A DNA stretch of 64,000 nucleotides from Gemmatimonadaceae bacterium (GTDB taxonomy: Bacteria; Gemmatimonadota; Gemmatimonadetes; Gemmatimonadales; Gemmatimonadaceae), in assembly GCA_037721215.1 (NCBI GenBank), contig JBBJNV010000026.1, forward strand, positions 1 through 64,000, written 5' to 3'. The translations under genes and the position numbers were made by a program. Below are positions 51,572 to 61,580 of this stretch, piece by piece. Positions within the stretch are counted from its first letter, which is position 1, and each line of letters starts with the position of its first letter. Below the pieces are notes generated by a model. The model saw only the letters and a program-made list of their open reading frames with translations. It was not told the DNA's origin and did no database searches.

Positions 51572-52385
51572 CCGCCTTGCCACGATTGGCCTTGCACTTG
51601 TGGCTGTCTTCGCATTGGGCGCAGTGGCCGCACCGATTATCGCTACTCACGACCCGACTGCGATCGACGCGGCGCGCCAGCTGGAAGAACCGGGCTGGGC
51701 GCACCTGCTGGGAACGGACAACCTCGGCCGTGATATCTACAGCCGACTTGTTTACGGGTCTCGCTGGTCGCTTGGCACCGTAGCCATTTCCACCGCCCTG
51801 ATAATGTCGATTGGAGTGGCCGTCGGAACAGCGGCAGGTTATTTCGGCGGTTTGATCGACGAAATTCTCATGCGGGTCGTAGACGTTCTGCTCGCGTTCC
51901 CAAGCCTGCTGCTCGCCCTCGCCATCGCGGGCATGATCGGGCCGGGAATCACCAGCGTGATAGCTGCGCTCGTGAGTGTCTGGTGGGCGAGCTATGCCAG
52001 GATTGTTCGTGGACTGGTACTGGCTTTGCGCGAGCGGGAGTTCATTACCGCGGCGCGCGGCCTCGGCGCCCGTGATTCGCACATCGTCGTGCGCCATGTG
52101 CTTCCGAACATCCTCGCGCCCGTCGCGGTACTTGCGACAGTCGAAATGGGCGAGCTGATACTGGCGGTAGCCGCACTCGGTTTCCTTGGGCTGGGCGCGC
52201 AGCCGCCTGTTCCCGAGTGGGGGACGATGGTGAATGATGCGCGACCGTTTCTTCTGTCTACGCCCCGGTTGATGATCTACCCCGGACTGGCGATTGCTCT
52301 TGCAGTGATTGGCTTCAACCTCCTTGGTGATGGCCTCAGGGACCGGCTTGATCCGCGAACGCGGCGGGGGTTTCCAGTGCAATGA
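51540..52385 (+). CDS. ABC importer permease, NikC/DppC type
   Basis: The 281-residue partner permease has the EAA loop FITAARGLGARDSHIVVRHV and the GTDNLGRDIYSRLVYGSRWS segment typical of NikC/DppC. ATG at 51540 is used; GTG at 51558 would shorten the overlap with the first permease gene. Its stop overlaps the start of the second binding protein (ATGA). The N-terminus after residue 6 is the usual single helix before the permease domain. Confidence 0.87.
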   Translation: MQREDIVHRSDRLATIGLALVAVFALGAVAAPIIATHDPTAIDAARQLEEPGWAHLLGTDNLGRDIYSRLVYGSRWSLGTVAISTALIMSIGVAVGTAAGYFGGLIDEILMRVVDVLLAFPSLLLALAIAGMIGPGITSVIAALVSVWWASYARIVRGLVLALREREFITAARGLGARDSHIVVRHVLPNILAPVAVLATVEMGELILAVAALGFLGLGAQPPVPEWGTMVNDARPFLLSTPRLMIYPGLAIALAVIGFNLLGDGLRDRLDPRTRRGFPVQ

Positions 52386-53950
52386 AGAGGCAAATTTGCG
52401 GACTGGCGAAGCCGGCATTGCTGGCGCTCTTGGCCGTCCAATCCGGTTGCAGCGCGAACGACCTGCCCCCCGGGCAAACCGATGGACTTTCTGCCATAAC
52501 CATCGGAGCGGGCGCGGACAACGGGCCGTCCGGTGCCTTCCAGGCGCGCCTTGGTGTCTATCCGCTCAACGCGAACGTTGCTGAGCCGCTCACGCATGTG
52601 GGATCCGACTTTCAACTGGAGCCGCTGCTGGCGAAACGCTGGGAGTATCGCGGCCGGAATACTTGGCGATTCCACCTGCAGCAGAACGTGACTTTCCACG
52701 ACGGTCAGCACCTCTCTGGACGCGCTGTGGCAGAATCAATGACTCACGTGGCGCGCGAGAGAATGGGGAACAGCGGGCTGGGTGAGCATTCCGTCCGCGT
52801 CATCGATGATTCGACGGTGGACATCACGCCGACAATGACCAACCTGAATCTTCCGTTCAAGCTTGCCCATCCGAATTATTCCATCTTCGCCCCCGGTACC
52901 AATCCGGCAATCCGTCCGGTTGGGACAGGACCTTTTCGGTGGGTAGAGTACCGCCCTCACGATCGGATCGTCGTCGAGCGCGATGAGCGTTACCGGGGTA
53001 CGCCGCCGCGGCTGTCGCGGATCACGTTCCGATTCATGCCGGACGCGAACACCCGGACCCTGGCATTGCTTGCGGGGGAAGTAGATCTGATCATGGACCT
53101 GCCCCGTGAGCAGATCACCGAGGTAAATCGTCGCGGCGGCTTTCGTATCGAGCGCGCTGCCCCGGGACAGGTTCTGGCTCTGCAGGTCAATGCTCACGGC
53201 AAGCCCCCGCACGATCTTCTGCGCGATCGAGCGCTGCGCCGCGCGATCGCGCACGCAATCGACCAGCGCCAACTCGTTCGCGAAATGTGGCGAGGCGAGG
53301 CAAAGCTAAGCCGCACCATGACAGTCCCGGCAATACTCGGAATGTATGCTGATTCGGTTCGAGGACTGGCGTTCGACATGGCGGCCTCACAACGACTGCT
53401 TGACGGCGCAGGGTGGCGACGGGGACGGGACGGTTTACGGCGCAGTCCCGGCGGGCGAGCGTTGCAGATAGAACTCGTTGCTGGAGTTGAAGTGGAAACA
53501 GCAGCGATCGAATTGATACAGGCACAGCTCCGGCGGGTGGGAATAGATGCGCGCATCACGCGACTCGCCGATGCAGGCGCCCATAGCACACGGCTTGCAG
53601 CAGGATTGTTCGACCTCAATCTGTCTACTTCCAATCAGAACGATGCCAATCCGCTGTTTCTGCCAGCGCTCGTGTTCTACTCAAAATCCGAGCGTCCGTT
53701 TGCGCGGTGGTATGCAGCCGGCCCTCGATTCGATTCAATCGTGGAGCAAGGTCTGGCCACGGCGGATCCCGAGGAGACGCGGCGGCTTGCGGCAGCGGCA
53801 ATGCGGGTAGCGGTCGAAGAGGAGGCGGTTTGTATTCCGGTAGCGGCTCTTTTCCGGATCTACGCACTTCGGGAGAATCTGGTGGGCTTCGAACCTCACC
53901 CTTCGCAGACGAACCAGTCCTGGGGCGCGCTTTACCGCAAATCAAAATAG
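52382..53950 (+). CDS. Second substrate-binding lipoprotein (SBP_bac_5)
   Basis: This 522-residue family 5 binding protein has a lipoprotein signal (PALLALLAVQSGC). It aligns with the first binding protein of the cluster through RLGVYPLNANVAEPLTHV, LQQNVTFHDGQHL, SVRVIDDSTVD and GTGPFRWVEYRP, so the two are tandem paralogues flanking the permease pair. Two binding proteins per transporter would allow two ligands, for example different metallophores, but nothing in the sequence identifies them. It overlaps the permease gene by 4 bp. Confidence 0.87.
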   Translation: MKRQICGLAKPALLALLAVQSGCSANDLPPGQTDGLSAITIGAGADNGPSGAFQARLGVYPLNANVAEPLTHVGSDFQLEPLLAKRWEYRGRNTWRFHLQQNVTFHDGQHLSGRAVAESMTHVARERMGNSGLGEHSVRVIDDSTVDITPTMTNLNLPFKLAHPNYSIFAPGTNPAIRPVGTGPFRWVEYRPHDRIVVERDERYRGTPPRLSRITFRFMPDANTRTLALLAGEVDLIMDLPREQITEVNRRGGFRIERAAPGQVLALQVNAHGKPPHDLLRDRALRRAIAHAIDQRQLVREMWRGEAKLSRTMTVPAILGMYADSVRGLAFDMAASQRLLDGAGWRRGRDGLRRSPGGRALQIELVAGVEVETAAIELIQAQLRRVGIDARITRLADAGAHSTRLAAGLFDLNLSTSNQNDANPLFLPALVFYSKSERPFARWYAAGPRFDSIVEQGLATADPEETRRLAAAAMRVAVEEEAVCIPVAALFRIYALRENLVGFEPHPSQTNQSWGALYRKSK

Positions 53951-53962
53951 CCAGTCACATCG

Positions 53963-54661
53963 GTGGACGAGGCGAAGATGAATCAGCCAGACGAATCAGA
54001 TCCGCCCGGCTTTATTCCGCTCCCGTTCGAGCGCGTCGGCTTATCCGAGTCGCTGGCGCGCGCACGTGAATTCTACCGGAGGATGAAAGACCGCCGTACA
54101 ACGCGGCATTTTTCAACCGACCCTGTCCCGCGAGAGCTGATCGAACACGCCATCCGCACCGCTGGCACTGCGCCAAGCGGCGCGCATCAGCAACCGTGGA
54201 CTTTCGTTGCCGTATCGGACGCGGAGCTGAAGCGGCAGATGCGTGATGCAGCCGAGATCGAAGAACGGGCGAACTACAACGGCCGTATGCCGCCCGACTG
54301 GCTGGCGGCGCTCGCCCCGCTCGGTACCGACGAGCACAAGCCGCATCTCACCGATGCTCCGTGGGTTGTTGTCCTGTTTCGTCAATCCTACGGGATCAGG
54401 GCAGACGGAAGCAGACAGACGTATTACTACACCCAGGAATCCTGCGGAATCGCTGCCGGATTTTTTATCGCCGCCGTACATCAGATGGGACTTGTCACTC
54501 TCACCCACACCCCGAGTCCCATGGCATTCCTGAGCGAGCTGTTGAAGCGACCGCCGAACGAGAAAGCAATGCTTGTAATGCCTGTCGGTTACCCAGCTAT
54601 TGGGGCGCGCGTGCCTGATCTGAACAGAAAACTGCTTGAGGATGTCGCGGTGTGGGCGTAA
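53963..54661 (+). CDS. Nitroreductase-family flavoprotein (IYD-like)
   Basis: This 232-residue FMN enzyme has RRTTRHFSTDPVPRELIEHA, APSGAHQQPWTFVAVS (FMN phosphate and ring contacts) and a C-terminal QESCGIAAGFFIAAVHQMGL with PVGYPA. The arrangement is closest to iodotyrosine deiodinase-like bacterial nitroreductases, which reduce halogenated or nitro aromatics; the actual substrate is unknown. It starts GTG at 53963 or ATG at 53978, 12-27 bp after the binding-protein gene, so it may be co-transcribed with the importer. Confidence 0.85.
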   Translation: MDEAKMNQPDESDPPGFIPLPFERVGLSESLARAREFYRRMKDRRTTRHFSTDPVPRELIEHAIRTAGTAPSGAHQQPWTFVAVSDAELKRQMRDAAEIEERANYNGRMPPDWLAALAPLGTDEHKPHLTDAPWVVVLFRQSYGIRADGSRQTYYYTQESCGIAAGFFIAAVHQMGLVTLTHTPSPMAFLSELLKRPPNEKAMLVMPVGYPAIGARVPDLNRKLLEDVAVWA

Positions 54662-54707
54662 GACAGTCGTGCCGGCGTATCAGCCCGGATTTCAGCCGCC
54701 GGAGTTC

Positions 54708-56804
54708 TCACGGCTGCCGCTCCGCTCTGCGATCGACACCGAGCAATTGCAGCGCTGCTTCGACCGCTTCGTTCGGCCCGGCGAGTGCGACCACATCCCC
54801 CGCTCGCAGAACAGTTTTGCCAGATGGCACGAACACCTCGCTCCCTTCAGACGCATTCCGTGTGACCGCCAAAACGGTTGCGCCCGTCATCCCCCTGAGG
54901 TTCATCTGCGCGAGCGAGCGGTCCGCCCCGGGGCTGCCCGGCGCGATGCGAACCGGAACGGGCTCCCCCAGTCCCGGCAACATGATCGCAACGTGCTCCA
55001 TCGTGCGATTGAGATCTTCTGAATCATCCACCATGCCGATCTTTGGCGTCAGCGCGGCGACAATCACCTGGGCCCCCGCCTGTGCATGACCCTGTAGGTT
55101 CAGCGCGCTCCGCCAGAACGCGAAACTGAGGACAATTGTCAGCAGAATCAGTACGATGAACCCCGGAAATCGCGGTAGAAACGGCTGAGTTATAGCGATG
55201 AGCGGCGCGCCCACCATGAACAGCGTTCCGAGCTGCAGCATCGTTACCAGCGCCCGCCGGGGCGCGGCAGCGAAATCGACGGCCCGTCTCCCCGCGCCGG
55301 GGAGGGCGCGCATGGCGAGAATGAAACCGAGCATGCGCGCGCTTCTTACGATGCCGATCACCATCGGAACCGCCAGCGCAACAGCGACGAGTAGCACGGC
55401 GAAGGCCGCTACGCCCTCGGTGATACCGGTCCATCCGCTCAGGAGAGTCGTGAATCGGCCCCGCTCCGCCGCCGCCCCGATTATGATAGCGGCCAGGACG
55501 AACGCGTCCACGAGTATCACGCGAACGAACTTTCGGGTACGCGACGCGCCGCCCACGCGCGGCGAGTTGCGCATTCTTTCGATCCACGATCCGTACAACG
55601 CCACAGAAGTCTGCACGGGATGCGGAAGCTTCCTGTCCACCCATAGCGCCGCGGGGCCGGCAGCGCGAATGAGCCACGGAGTCGCGAGCGTTGTAATGGC
55701 CGATACCGCCACCGCCACGGGATACAGAAACCCGCGGGTCGCGCCGGTGGCGAGGCCAACGGCGGCAATGATGAATGAGAACTCGCCTATCTGTGCGAGA
55801 CTCATTCCGGTCTGCATGGATGCTCGCAGTCCATTGCCGGTTATGAAAGAGCCCATGCTCACCGCAAGGAATTTCCCGGTGATGACGATCACCGAAAGCG
55901 CGATGACGGCACCAACATGGTCCGCGATGACACGAGGGTCGATCAGCATTCCGACCGATACAAAGAAGATCGCCACGAACATATCCCTGACCGGGTGCAC
56001 CAGTTTCTCGATGCGGAGTGATTGACCCGATTCAGCGACAAGAGACCCCGCAATGAAGGCCCCGAGAGCGACGGAATACCCGAACACCTGCGCCAGGAAT
56101 GCCGCGGCAAAGCAGATGGCGATGCTCGCTACCAGTGTAGTCTCGGCGCGGTCGAGCTGAATGACGCGGCGAACGAAACGCGGTACGATCAGAAGGCCGA
56201 AACCGATCAACGCCATGAGGAAGGTGACAAGCCGTATCACCGTGATCGCAAGGCTGCCCGCCGACAGTCCCGCGCCCTGTGCAGTCGCAGTCAGAAGTGC
56301 GATCAGAATGATCGCAATGAGATCTTCAACGATGAGAATTCCGAACACAATCTCGCGAAGGCGGCCTTGAATACCCTGCTCGTCAAACGCCCGCGCGATG
56401 ATGGTGGTGCTCGATATCGCGACGATCGCACCCGTAAAAATGCTTTCGAGCGACGTCCACCCGAACAGCTGGCCGGCGAGGTAGCCCAGGCCCACCATGA
56501 TGCTCGTTTCGAGCAATGCCGCGAGCCCGGACGTGGCGGCGATCTGGCCCACACGTTTGAGACGGAACTCGAGGCCAAGCGAGAACATAAGAAGAATCAC
56601 GCCCAGCTCGGAAAGCGTCCGCACCATCTCCTCGTCGGCGGATAGCGGGATCGGAGTGTACGGACCCACTATCATGCCTGCGATCAGATAACCGAATATC
56701 ACGGGCAGCTTCAGTCGCTGGAACACGACAGTCGTTATCGCAGCCGTGCAGAGCACGAGCGCAAGATTCTGGAGAAATGCGTGGCTGTCCTGCATTGCAG
56801 GCAT
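54708..56804 (-). CDS. KefB-type CPA2 cation/proton antiporter with TrkA_C domain
   Basis: This 698-residue protein has a CPA2 membrane domain of about 12-13 helices (LKLPVIFGYLIAGMIVGPYT, ILLMFSLGLEFRLKRVG, AIVAISSTTIIARAFDEQG, VFGILIVEDLIAIILIAL). A second hydrophobic region lies near residues 420-580. A C-terminal TrkA_C/RCK_C domain follows (GKTVLRAGDVVALAGPNEAV). It probably exchanges K+ or Na+ for H+. A full Rossmann TrkA_N domain is not evident, so nucleotide gating differs from E. coli KefB/C. It is convergent with the nitroreductase gene. Confidence 0.88.
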   Translation of the reverse strand: MPAMQDSHAFLQNLALVLCTAAITTVVFQRLKLPVIFGYLIAGMIVGPYTPIPLSADEEMVRTLSELGVILLMFSLGLEFRLKRVGQIAATSGLAALLETSIMVGLGYLAGQLFGWTSLESIFTGAIVAISSTTIIARAFDEQGIQGRLREIVFGILIVEDLIAIILIALLTATAQGAGLSAGSLAITVIRLVTFLMALIGFGLLIVPRFVRRVIQLDRAETTLVASIAICFAAAFLAQVFGYSVALGAFIAGSLVAESGQSLRIEKLVHPVRDMFVAIFFVSVGMLIDPRVIADHVGAVIALSVIVITGKFLAVSMGSFITGNGLRASMQTGMSLAQIGEFSFIIAAVGLATGATRGFLYPVAVAVSAITTLATPWLIRAAGPAALWVDRKLPHPVQTSVALYGSWIERMRNSPRVGGASRTRKFVRVILVDAFVLAAIIIGAAAERGRFTTLLSGWTGITEGVAAFAVLLVAVALAVPMVIGIVRSARMLGFILAMRALPGAGRRAVDFAAAPRRALVTMLQLGTLFMVGAPLIAITQPFLPRFPGFIVLILLTIVLSFAFWRSALNLQGHAQAGAQVIVAALTPKIGMVDDSEDLNRTMEHVAIMLPGLGEPVPVRIAPGSPGADRSLAQMNLRGMTGATVLAVTRNASEGSEVFVPSGKTVLRAGDVVALAGPNEAVEAALQLLGVDRRAERQP

Positions 56805-56912
56805 GATACGATACGCGAAGCATGCCCACTAGGCGGAAAGTGCGCGTCATGTTACCCGTTACCCGTTACCCGTCGGTGCTCGCCCTGCGATGCAGACTAT
56901 TGCCAGAGATTA

Positions 56913-56939
56913 CAAAAAACCCTGCCAGAGGCAGGGTTT
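56913..56939 (-). terminator. Intrinsic terminator of SusCD operon
   Basis: AAACCCTGCC and GGCAGGGTTT form a perfect 10-bp stem with an AGA loop. On the minus strand it is followed by a run of six T. It lies about 25 bp downstream of the SusD stop codon at 56965. Confidence 0.85.
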
Positions 56940-56964
56940 CGTGTTCAGCAAGCTGAATCGACCC

Positions 56965-58320
56965 TCAGCTTCCGATCATCGGGTTATTCAGTCGTTCGGC
57001 GAGCGGCAGCGGCAGGCAGATCTGCGTGCCGTAGGTACCGCCGAAGTGATACGCTGCTCCGACAGCCGGCTGCAACGCAATGTTGAACCGCAGAATATCC
57101 CCGAGGTGATGGCTCTCGGCAAATAACTCGCGCCGCCGTTGATCGATCAGCTCCGCGAGATACTGCGCCTGCGTCGAGCCACTGAAGACGCTCTGGCCAC
57201 CCCTTGCCCGCGACGCATTGAGAATTGGAAGCGCTGTCGCAAGACTGCCGGCGCGAATATCCGCCTCAGCAATGATGAGCTGCGCTTCCTCGAACGTCGC
57301 AAGCGGGAACGGAGTGCCGGTCGTCGGATATTTCAACTGATAAAAATGCGGCACCCCCGTCGCGCTCGTGCGGGATCTTGCCATCACCGGAACCCTCAAG
57401 TCTCCCATACTGCGGTAAGGCTCGCCAACTGAAAACTCGGTGTTGGTAAAGGTATTCAACCCGGCGATCAGGTTCTGACGCCGGCCGCTCGCGTCGGAGG
57501 CGGTCACTGTGCGAAGAAATCCTGCAGGCACCTGACCCGCATCTGCCTTGGCCCCCGCGTAGTTCGCCAGGTTCAGCCTCGCCCTTGCGCGGCCAAGAAA
57601 CGCCATCGTCCGAATACTGGTGTTGGTGGTGCTGGCAGGAGCAGAGGCAGTCGCAGCAATCGCTTCGTCGAATCTCGCCACGGCCAGCTTGAACACACTG
57701 TCGCGCTGAATTTCGCCGCCGTAGTTGATGCTGCGATCGGGATTGATGGTGGATATGGCGCTGGTGCAGAAGCCTTCGCCGAGCAGGATATACGAGTACC
57801 CCGCGTACGCTGCCGCAATGGCAATCAGCGCCGTGCGGTTGGGGGCGCCCGCGCCCGCCGCGACTTCCGCGTCAGTCCATCCCTTGAGCCGGGTCAGAAC
57901 GTTTTCCGCGGAACCGCGAGCGGTCTGAAGCGGCGTATACACGCCGAGCGCACCACAACTGCTGACTGAGTAGATCGCATCGCTTGGCGTCGTGGTGCGC
58001 CGATCGTAAGGCGCACGGGCCGCGGTCTGCTCGGCGTACACGAACTCTTCGCCGATCAGTCCGCCAATCGCCGTATACGAATTGAATGCGCACTCGAAAT
58101 CAGCCACCGCCCCGTCTACAAGAATCTGCGCATTGCCGCTCGTTTCAATCTCACCGGCCGGAATCCGGCTCGCCGGTTCGACATCCAGCGGATTGCGCAG
58201 AGTGTCGCACGCACCGAGTGCAATTATCGTCACTACAGCAGCCGTCCATCTGACTGCACGCGCGTCGCTGAAGCCTGCACGCATGTTGATCAGCTCACGA
58301 GTCGAAGGTTGAGTAGGCAT
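56965..58320 (-). CDS. SusD/RagB-family outer-membrane lipoprotein
   Basis: This 451-residue surface lipoprotein is the partner lid for the SusC porin. The lipobox IIALGAC is at about residue 38. Helical TPR-like segments follow (RTALIAIAAAYAGYSYILLG, AFLGRARARLNLANYAGAKA) with the C-terminal SusD signature LIDQRRRELFAESHHLGDIL. It begins 3 bp after the SusC gene. The transported substrate is unknown; no glycoside hydrolase or sensor gene lies nearby, and many Gemmatimonadota SusCD pairs lack such partners. The N-terminus may start at the second Met (residue 13). Confidence 0.9.
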   Translation of the reverse strand: MPTQPSTRELINMRAGFSDARAVRWTAAVVTIIALGACDTLRNPLDVEPASRIPAGEIETSGNAQILVDGAVADFECAFNSYTAIGGLIGEEFVYAEQTAARAPYDRRTTTPSDAIYSVSSCGALGVYTPLQTARGSAENVLTRLKGWTDAEVAAGAGAPNRTALIAIAAAYAGYSYILLGEGFCTSAISTINPDRSINYGGEIQRDSVFKLAVARFDEAIAATASAPASTTNTSIRTMAFLGRARARLNLANYAGAKADAGQVPAGFLRTVTASDASGRRQNLIAGLNTFTNTEFSVGEPYRSMGDLRVPVMARSRTSATGVPHFYQLKYPTTGTPFPLATFEEAQLIIAEADIRAGSLATALPILNASRARGGQSVFSGSTQAQYLAELIDQRRRELFAESHHLGDILRFNIALQPAVGAAYHFGGTYGTQICLPLPLAERLNNPMIGS

Positions 58321-58323
58321 GTA

Positions 58324-61300
58324 TCACCAGTCCAGGTTGACGCCCAGCACCCATTGCGCGAGCTGGGGATTGGTGGTTTGCTCGAGCTGCCCGAAGTTGC
58401 CGCCGCGAGCGCCGCTCAGAAAGAAGGCCTCCGGATCGAGTCCCGGATAATCCGACCAGGTGAAGAGATTGCGGCCGGCGAGTGAGATGACCGCACGGTT
58501 GAAATTGACCCACCGGGTCTTCACCACCGGCAGCGTGTAGGAGACACTCACCTCGCGCAGCTTGGTATAGTCCGACTTGTTCACGTAGTAATCCACCAGC
58601 TGTCCGTTCGACTGTATCGCGGCTATCCGCGTAGCTTCGAATTCAAGCGGATAAAAATTCTCCCGGCACCTGATGAATATCTGACAGCGCACGCGGGTGT
58701 TGCCATCGACTTTGTAGAACCCTCGCTTGAAATCAACCAGTCCGTACAGGCGCAGATTCTTGAACAGCGTAACAGTGCTTGTGAACGCGCCTTCCGCACT
58801 CGGCAAAGACCGGCCGATATACACTTCGGGCGCATCGTCGGGAGTGTTGTAGCGCAGGTCGGGTCCGGCACAAATCATCGAACCGCCTTTCGAATCGTCA
58901 CAGAGGGTCTTGCTGATATCTGCCCGGCCGGTTGGCAACAGCTCCGAGCTGATGACTCTTTGCTCGAAGTAAGAGCCGATTGGGCGTCCGACTTGATGTC
59001 GAATATTGAAGCCTCCCACGACAAAGTCCGGGGTGCCGCTTGCCTTTCGAAGGTCAAGAATCGATTGCGGCGTTCCCAGGCTTTCGACTTCGCTTCCATT
59101 TGTCGCCCAACTAAACGATGCATCCCATTTGAACGCATCCCTCATTACCGGCGTAGTCCGAAGCAGTACTTCCGTTCCCCAGTTACGTATCGATCCCGCG
59201 TTGAACGGCTGCGTGTTCGGCAGGCCGAGTGATGGGGGAATCTGCCGGTCGAGAATGGCGTCCGTCGTTTTCTTGAGGTAGTAGGTGAACTCAAGTCCGA
59301 GCCGATCGCTCAGCGCACCGAGGTCGAACCCGAACTCCAGCTCTTTGCTGCGCTCCGGACCAAGGTCCGCGTTACCAAGAAATTGCGGGGTGACCGTGGC
59401 AACGTCGTTCGCTCCGGTCGCCGACGCGTACGTCTGCAGCGCCGAGTATGTAGCGGGCTGTTTGCCCGATTCTCCGTAGGCCGCACGAAGCTTAAGGGCA
59501 CCGATTGCCGGCACCGGCCAGAACGGTTCTTCGCTCACCACCCAGCTGAGGCTGTACTTGGGATAGTAGACGCGGTCGAAATTCTGGCCGAAGGCGCTGT
59601 TATCGTCAGCGCGTATGGCGGCAGTCAGATACAGTCTGTCACGCCATCCCAACTGCTCCTGAATGAAGAAGCCGAGCGTCGCGTCTTCTTCCAGATCACC
59701 GAAGGTTACCCGGTCGGGGGTGGTTGCGGACAGCGCGGTCAGTCCGACGGTGGGAAAGATGGAACCGGACGACAGCAGAAACGCAGTCGAGTTACGGTAG
59801 TACTGAGCGCCAACCGATGTCGTCGATTTGAGTTCCGCCGTGGGATTCACAACGCCGGAAGCGGAATAATCGAGCGTGTAGTAGTTGATCTGCCGGCGAT
59901 TGATCGACCGGCCGCCGTTGCCGCCGAAGATCACCCTCGACAGCGAATCCTGGGTGCGCGGGAATAGCTGATTATCGACCTCGTTCGCCTGGTCCGTCCC
60001 CGCGTTAAGGCGATGACTCAGCCACGTCGCAGGACGATGGTTGATCTGAAAGCTGCCGGTGAAGCGGGTCAGGTCCTGTCCCAGAATATTCAATGCGTCG
60101 TACTGCTCTGGAAGACCACTGTGAAATCCGCGGCGCGGGTTGCCGGGCTGGCCGTTGGCGAACACCAGATTGTTGGGATTCGCGGAAATGGTGCTCCACG
60201 TTCTGCCACCAAATCCGGCTTCAGCCGGAAGCTGTGTGCGGCCGTTGATGTACCCCATGTTGAGTCCGGCGTCGAGCCGCGAATTGGGGCTGATCGTGAG
60301 ATTCATGCGGCCGGTGTAGCGCTGGACGTTGCTGGTGGGCTCGATGCCATCGCTGTCTTCGAGTCCGCCGGACGCGTAATACCGGAACAGGTTCGATCCG
60401 CCGCTCGCGCTCAGATCATACTCCTGCAGGCGTCCGCTCTTGAAGACGGGCGTGCCACGCGCGTTCTCGAGCTCGATGATGTCGATCGACGTCGTGTCTC
60501 TCACCCCCGTCGCCGCACCCGCCCGCTGCACCGTCTGGTAATTAACGGGCCAGCGGCCTTCGGGATCCTGCAAATAATTCGAACCCTGTCTCGTCGAGAA
60601 AGTCCAGCGCGGTGTTCCAGCGATCCCTTTCTTCGTGATAATCTGGATGACACCGTTGGATGCCTCGGTTCCATACAGCGTCGCCGCTGCCGGTCCTCTG
60701 ATGATCTCCACCGATTGGATTTCGTCGGGATTGATGTCATTGATGCGAGAGATCGACGACGAACCGAATGCCTGATTCGCAGGTCCGCTGGCGAACGCGT
60801 TGTTCACTCGGACACCGTCGACGTAGATCAACGGTTCGTTGAGCAATGAGATGCTCGATGCGCCGCGGATGCGGATTCGTGCTCCCGCTCCCACGTTCCC
60901 GGTGGCACTGTTAACGACAACGCCCGGCGCCCGGCCGTTCAGCAGGTTCTGAACGCTGCTGATCGGAGCAATTTCCTTGGCTGCCGCGGCATTGATCGTC
61001 GTGACAGCGTTGCCCAGCTCGCGCACTGACTGCCGGCCGGCAGTACCTGTCACCACCACTTCGTCGAGAGCTACTGACTGCTCTCCCAGGGTAAGGTTCA
61101 GGTTGGTGTCGCCAACGCGGACCGTGCGTCGCAGCATTCGGTAACCAATCCGGCGGACTTCAATGGTGACTTCGCTACCGGTAAGACCGCTGATGCGAAA
61201 GCGGCCGCCCGCATCGGTGATACCGCCGGTCGTGGTTCCGTCGATGCGAACCTGCGCTGACGGGAGCGGCTGGCCGCCGGAGCCGAGCAGCACGCCGGCG

Positions 61301-61458
61301 ATTACTCCGGATTGCTGAGCTTCGAGTTCGGGAGCGGCAGCCGAGTGAGCGGCGAGCATGAAAATCGCCGCGAGCGCGACGCATTTCGCGCAACGCAGAC
61401 CCTGACGCGTGGTTCGAGCGATGGTCTGCAAGTTCTGTAGAATCTGCTTCATGTACAC
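58324..61458 (-). CDS. SusC/RagA-family TonB-dependent transporter
   Basis: This 1044-residue outer-membrane transporter has a signal peptide, a carboxypeptidase-regulatory-like N-domain (IAGVLLGSGGQPLPSAQVRI, FRISGLTGSEVTIEVRRIGY), a TonB box/plug (LDEVVVTGTAGRQSVRELGN; NLLNGRAPGVVVNSATGNVG) and a long barrel. It forms a pedal-bin complex with the SusD lipoprotein encoded 3 bp downstream, and the pair ends at the terminator near 56.9 kb. A 245-bp palindrome lies upstream of the start. Confidence 0.92.
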   Translation of the reverse strand: MYMKQILQNLQTIARTTRQGLRCAKCVALAAIFMLAAHSAAAPELEAQQSGVIAGVLLGSGGQPLPSAQVRIDGTTTGGITDAGGRFRISGLTGSEVTIEVRRIGYRMLRRTVRVGDTNLNLTLGEQSVALDEVVVTGTAGRQSVRELGNAVTTINAAAAKEIAPISSVQNLLNGRAPGVVVNSATGNVGAGARIRIRGASSISLLNEPLIYVDGVRVNNAFASGPANQAFGSSSISRINDINPDEIQSVEIIRGPAAATLYGTEASNGVIQIITKKGIAGTPRWTFSTRQGSNYLQDPEGRWPVNYQTVQRAGAATGVRDTTSIDIIELENARGTPVFKSGRLQEYDLSASGGSNLFRYYASGGLEDSDGIEPTSNVQRYTGRMNLTISPNSRLDAGLNMGYINGRTQLPAEAGFGGRTWSTISANPNNLVFANGQPGNPRRGFHSGLPEQYDALNILGQDLTRFTGSFQINHRPATWLSHRLNAGTDQANEVDNQLFPRTQDSLSRVIFGGNGGRSINRRQINYYTLDYSASGVVNPTAELKSTTSVGAQYYRNSTAFLLSSGSIFPTVGLTALSATTPDRVTFGDLEEDATLGFFIQEQLGWRDRLYLTAAIRADDNSAFGQNFDRVYYPKYSLSWVVSEEPFWPVPAIGALKLRAAYGESGKQPATYSALQTYASATGANDVATVTPQFLGNADLGPERSKELEFGFDLGALSDRLGLEFTYYLKKTTDAILDRQIPPSLGLPNTQPFNAGSIRNWGTEVLLRTTPVMRDAFKWDASFSWATNGSEVESLGTPQSILDLRKASGTPDFVVGGFNIRHQVGRPIGSYFEQRVISSELLPTGRADISKTLCDDSKGGSMICAGPDLRYNTPDDAPEVYIGRSLPSAEGAFTSTVTLFKNLRLYGLVDFKRGFYKVDGNTRVRCQIFIRCRENFYPLEFEATRIAAIQSNGQLVDYYVNKSDYTKLREVSVSYTLPVVKTRWVNFNRAVISLAGRNLFTWSDYPGLDPEAFFLSGARGGNFGQLEQTTNPQLAQWVLGVNLDW

Positions 61459-61580
61459 CCCTGCGGTATGGGAGAAATCCGCGTGCGCTGGACGGGACCT
61501 ATAGTACGGTCAGACCCAGAAGGGGGCAATACGAATGAGAAACATACGGACAGGAAAGGTCTGATCGAATGTCAGTTCCG

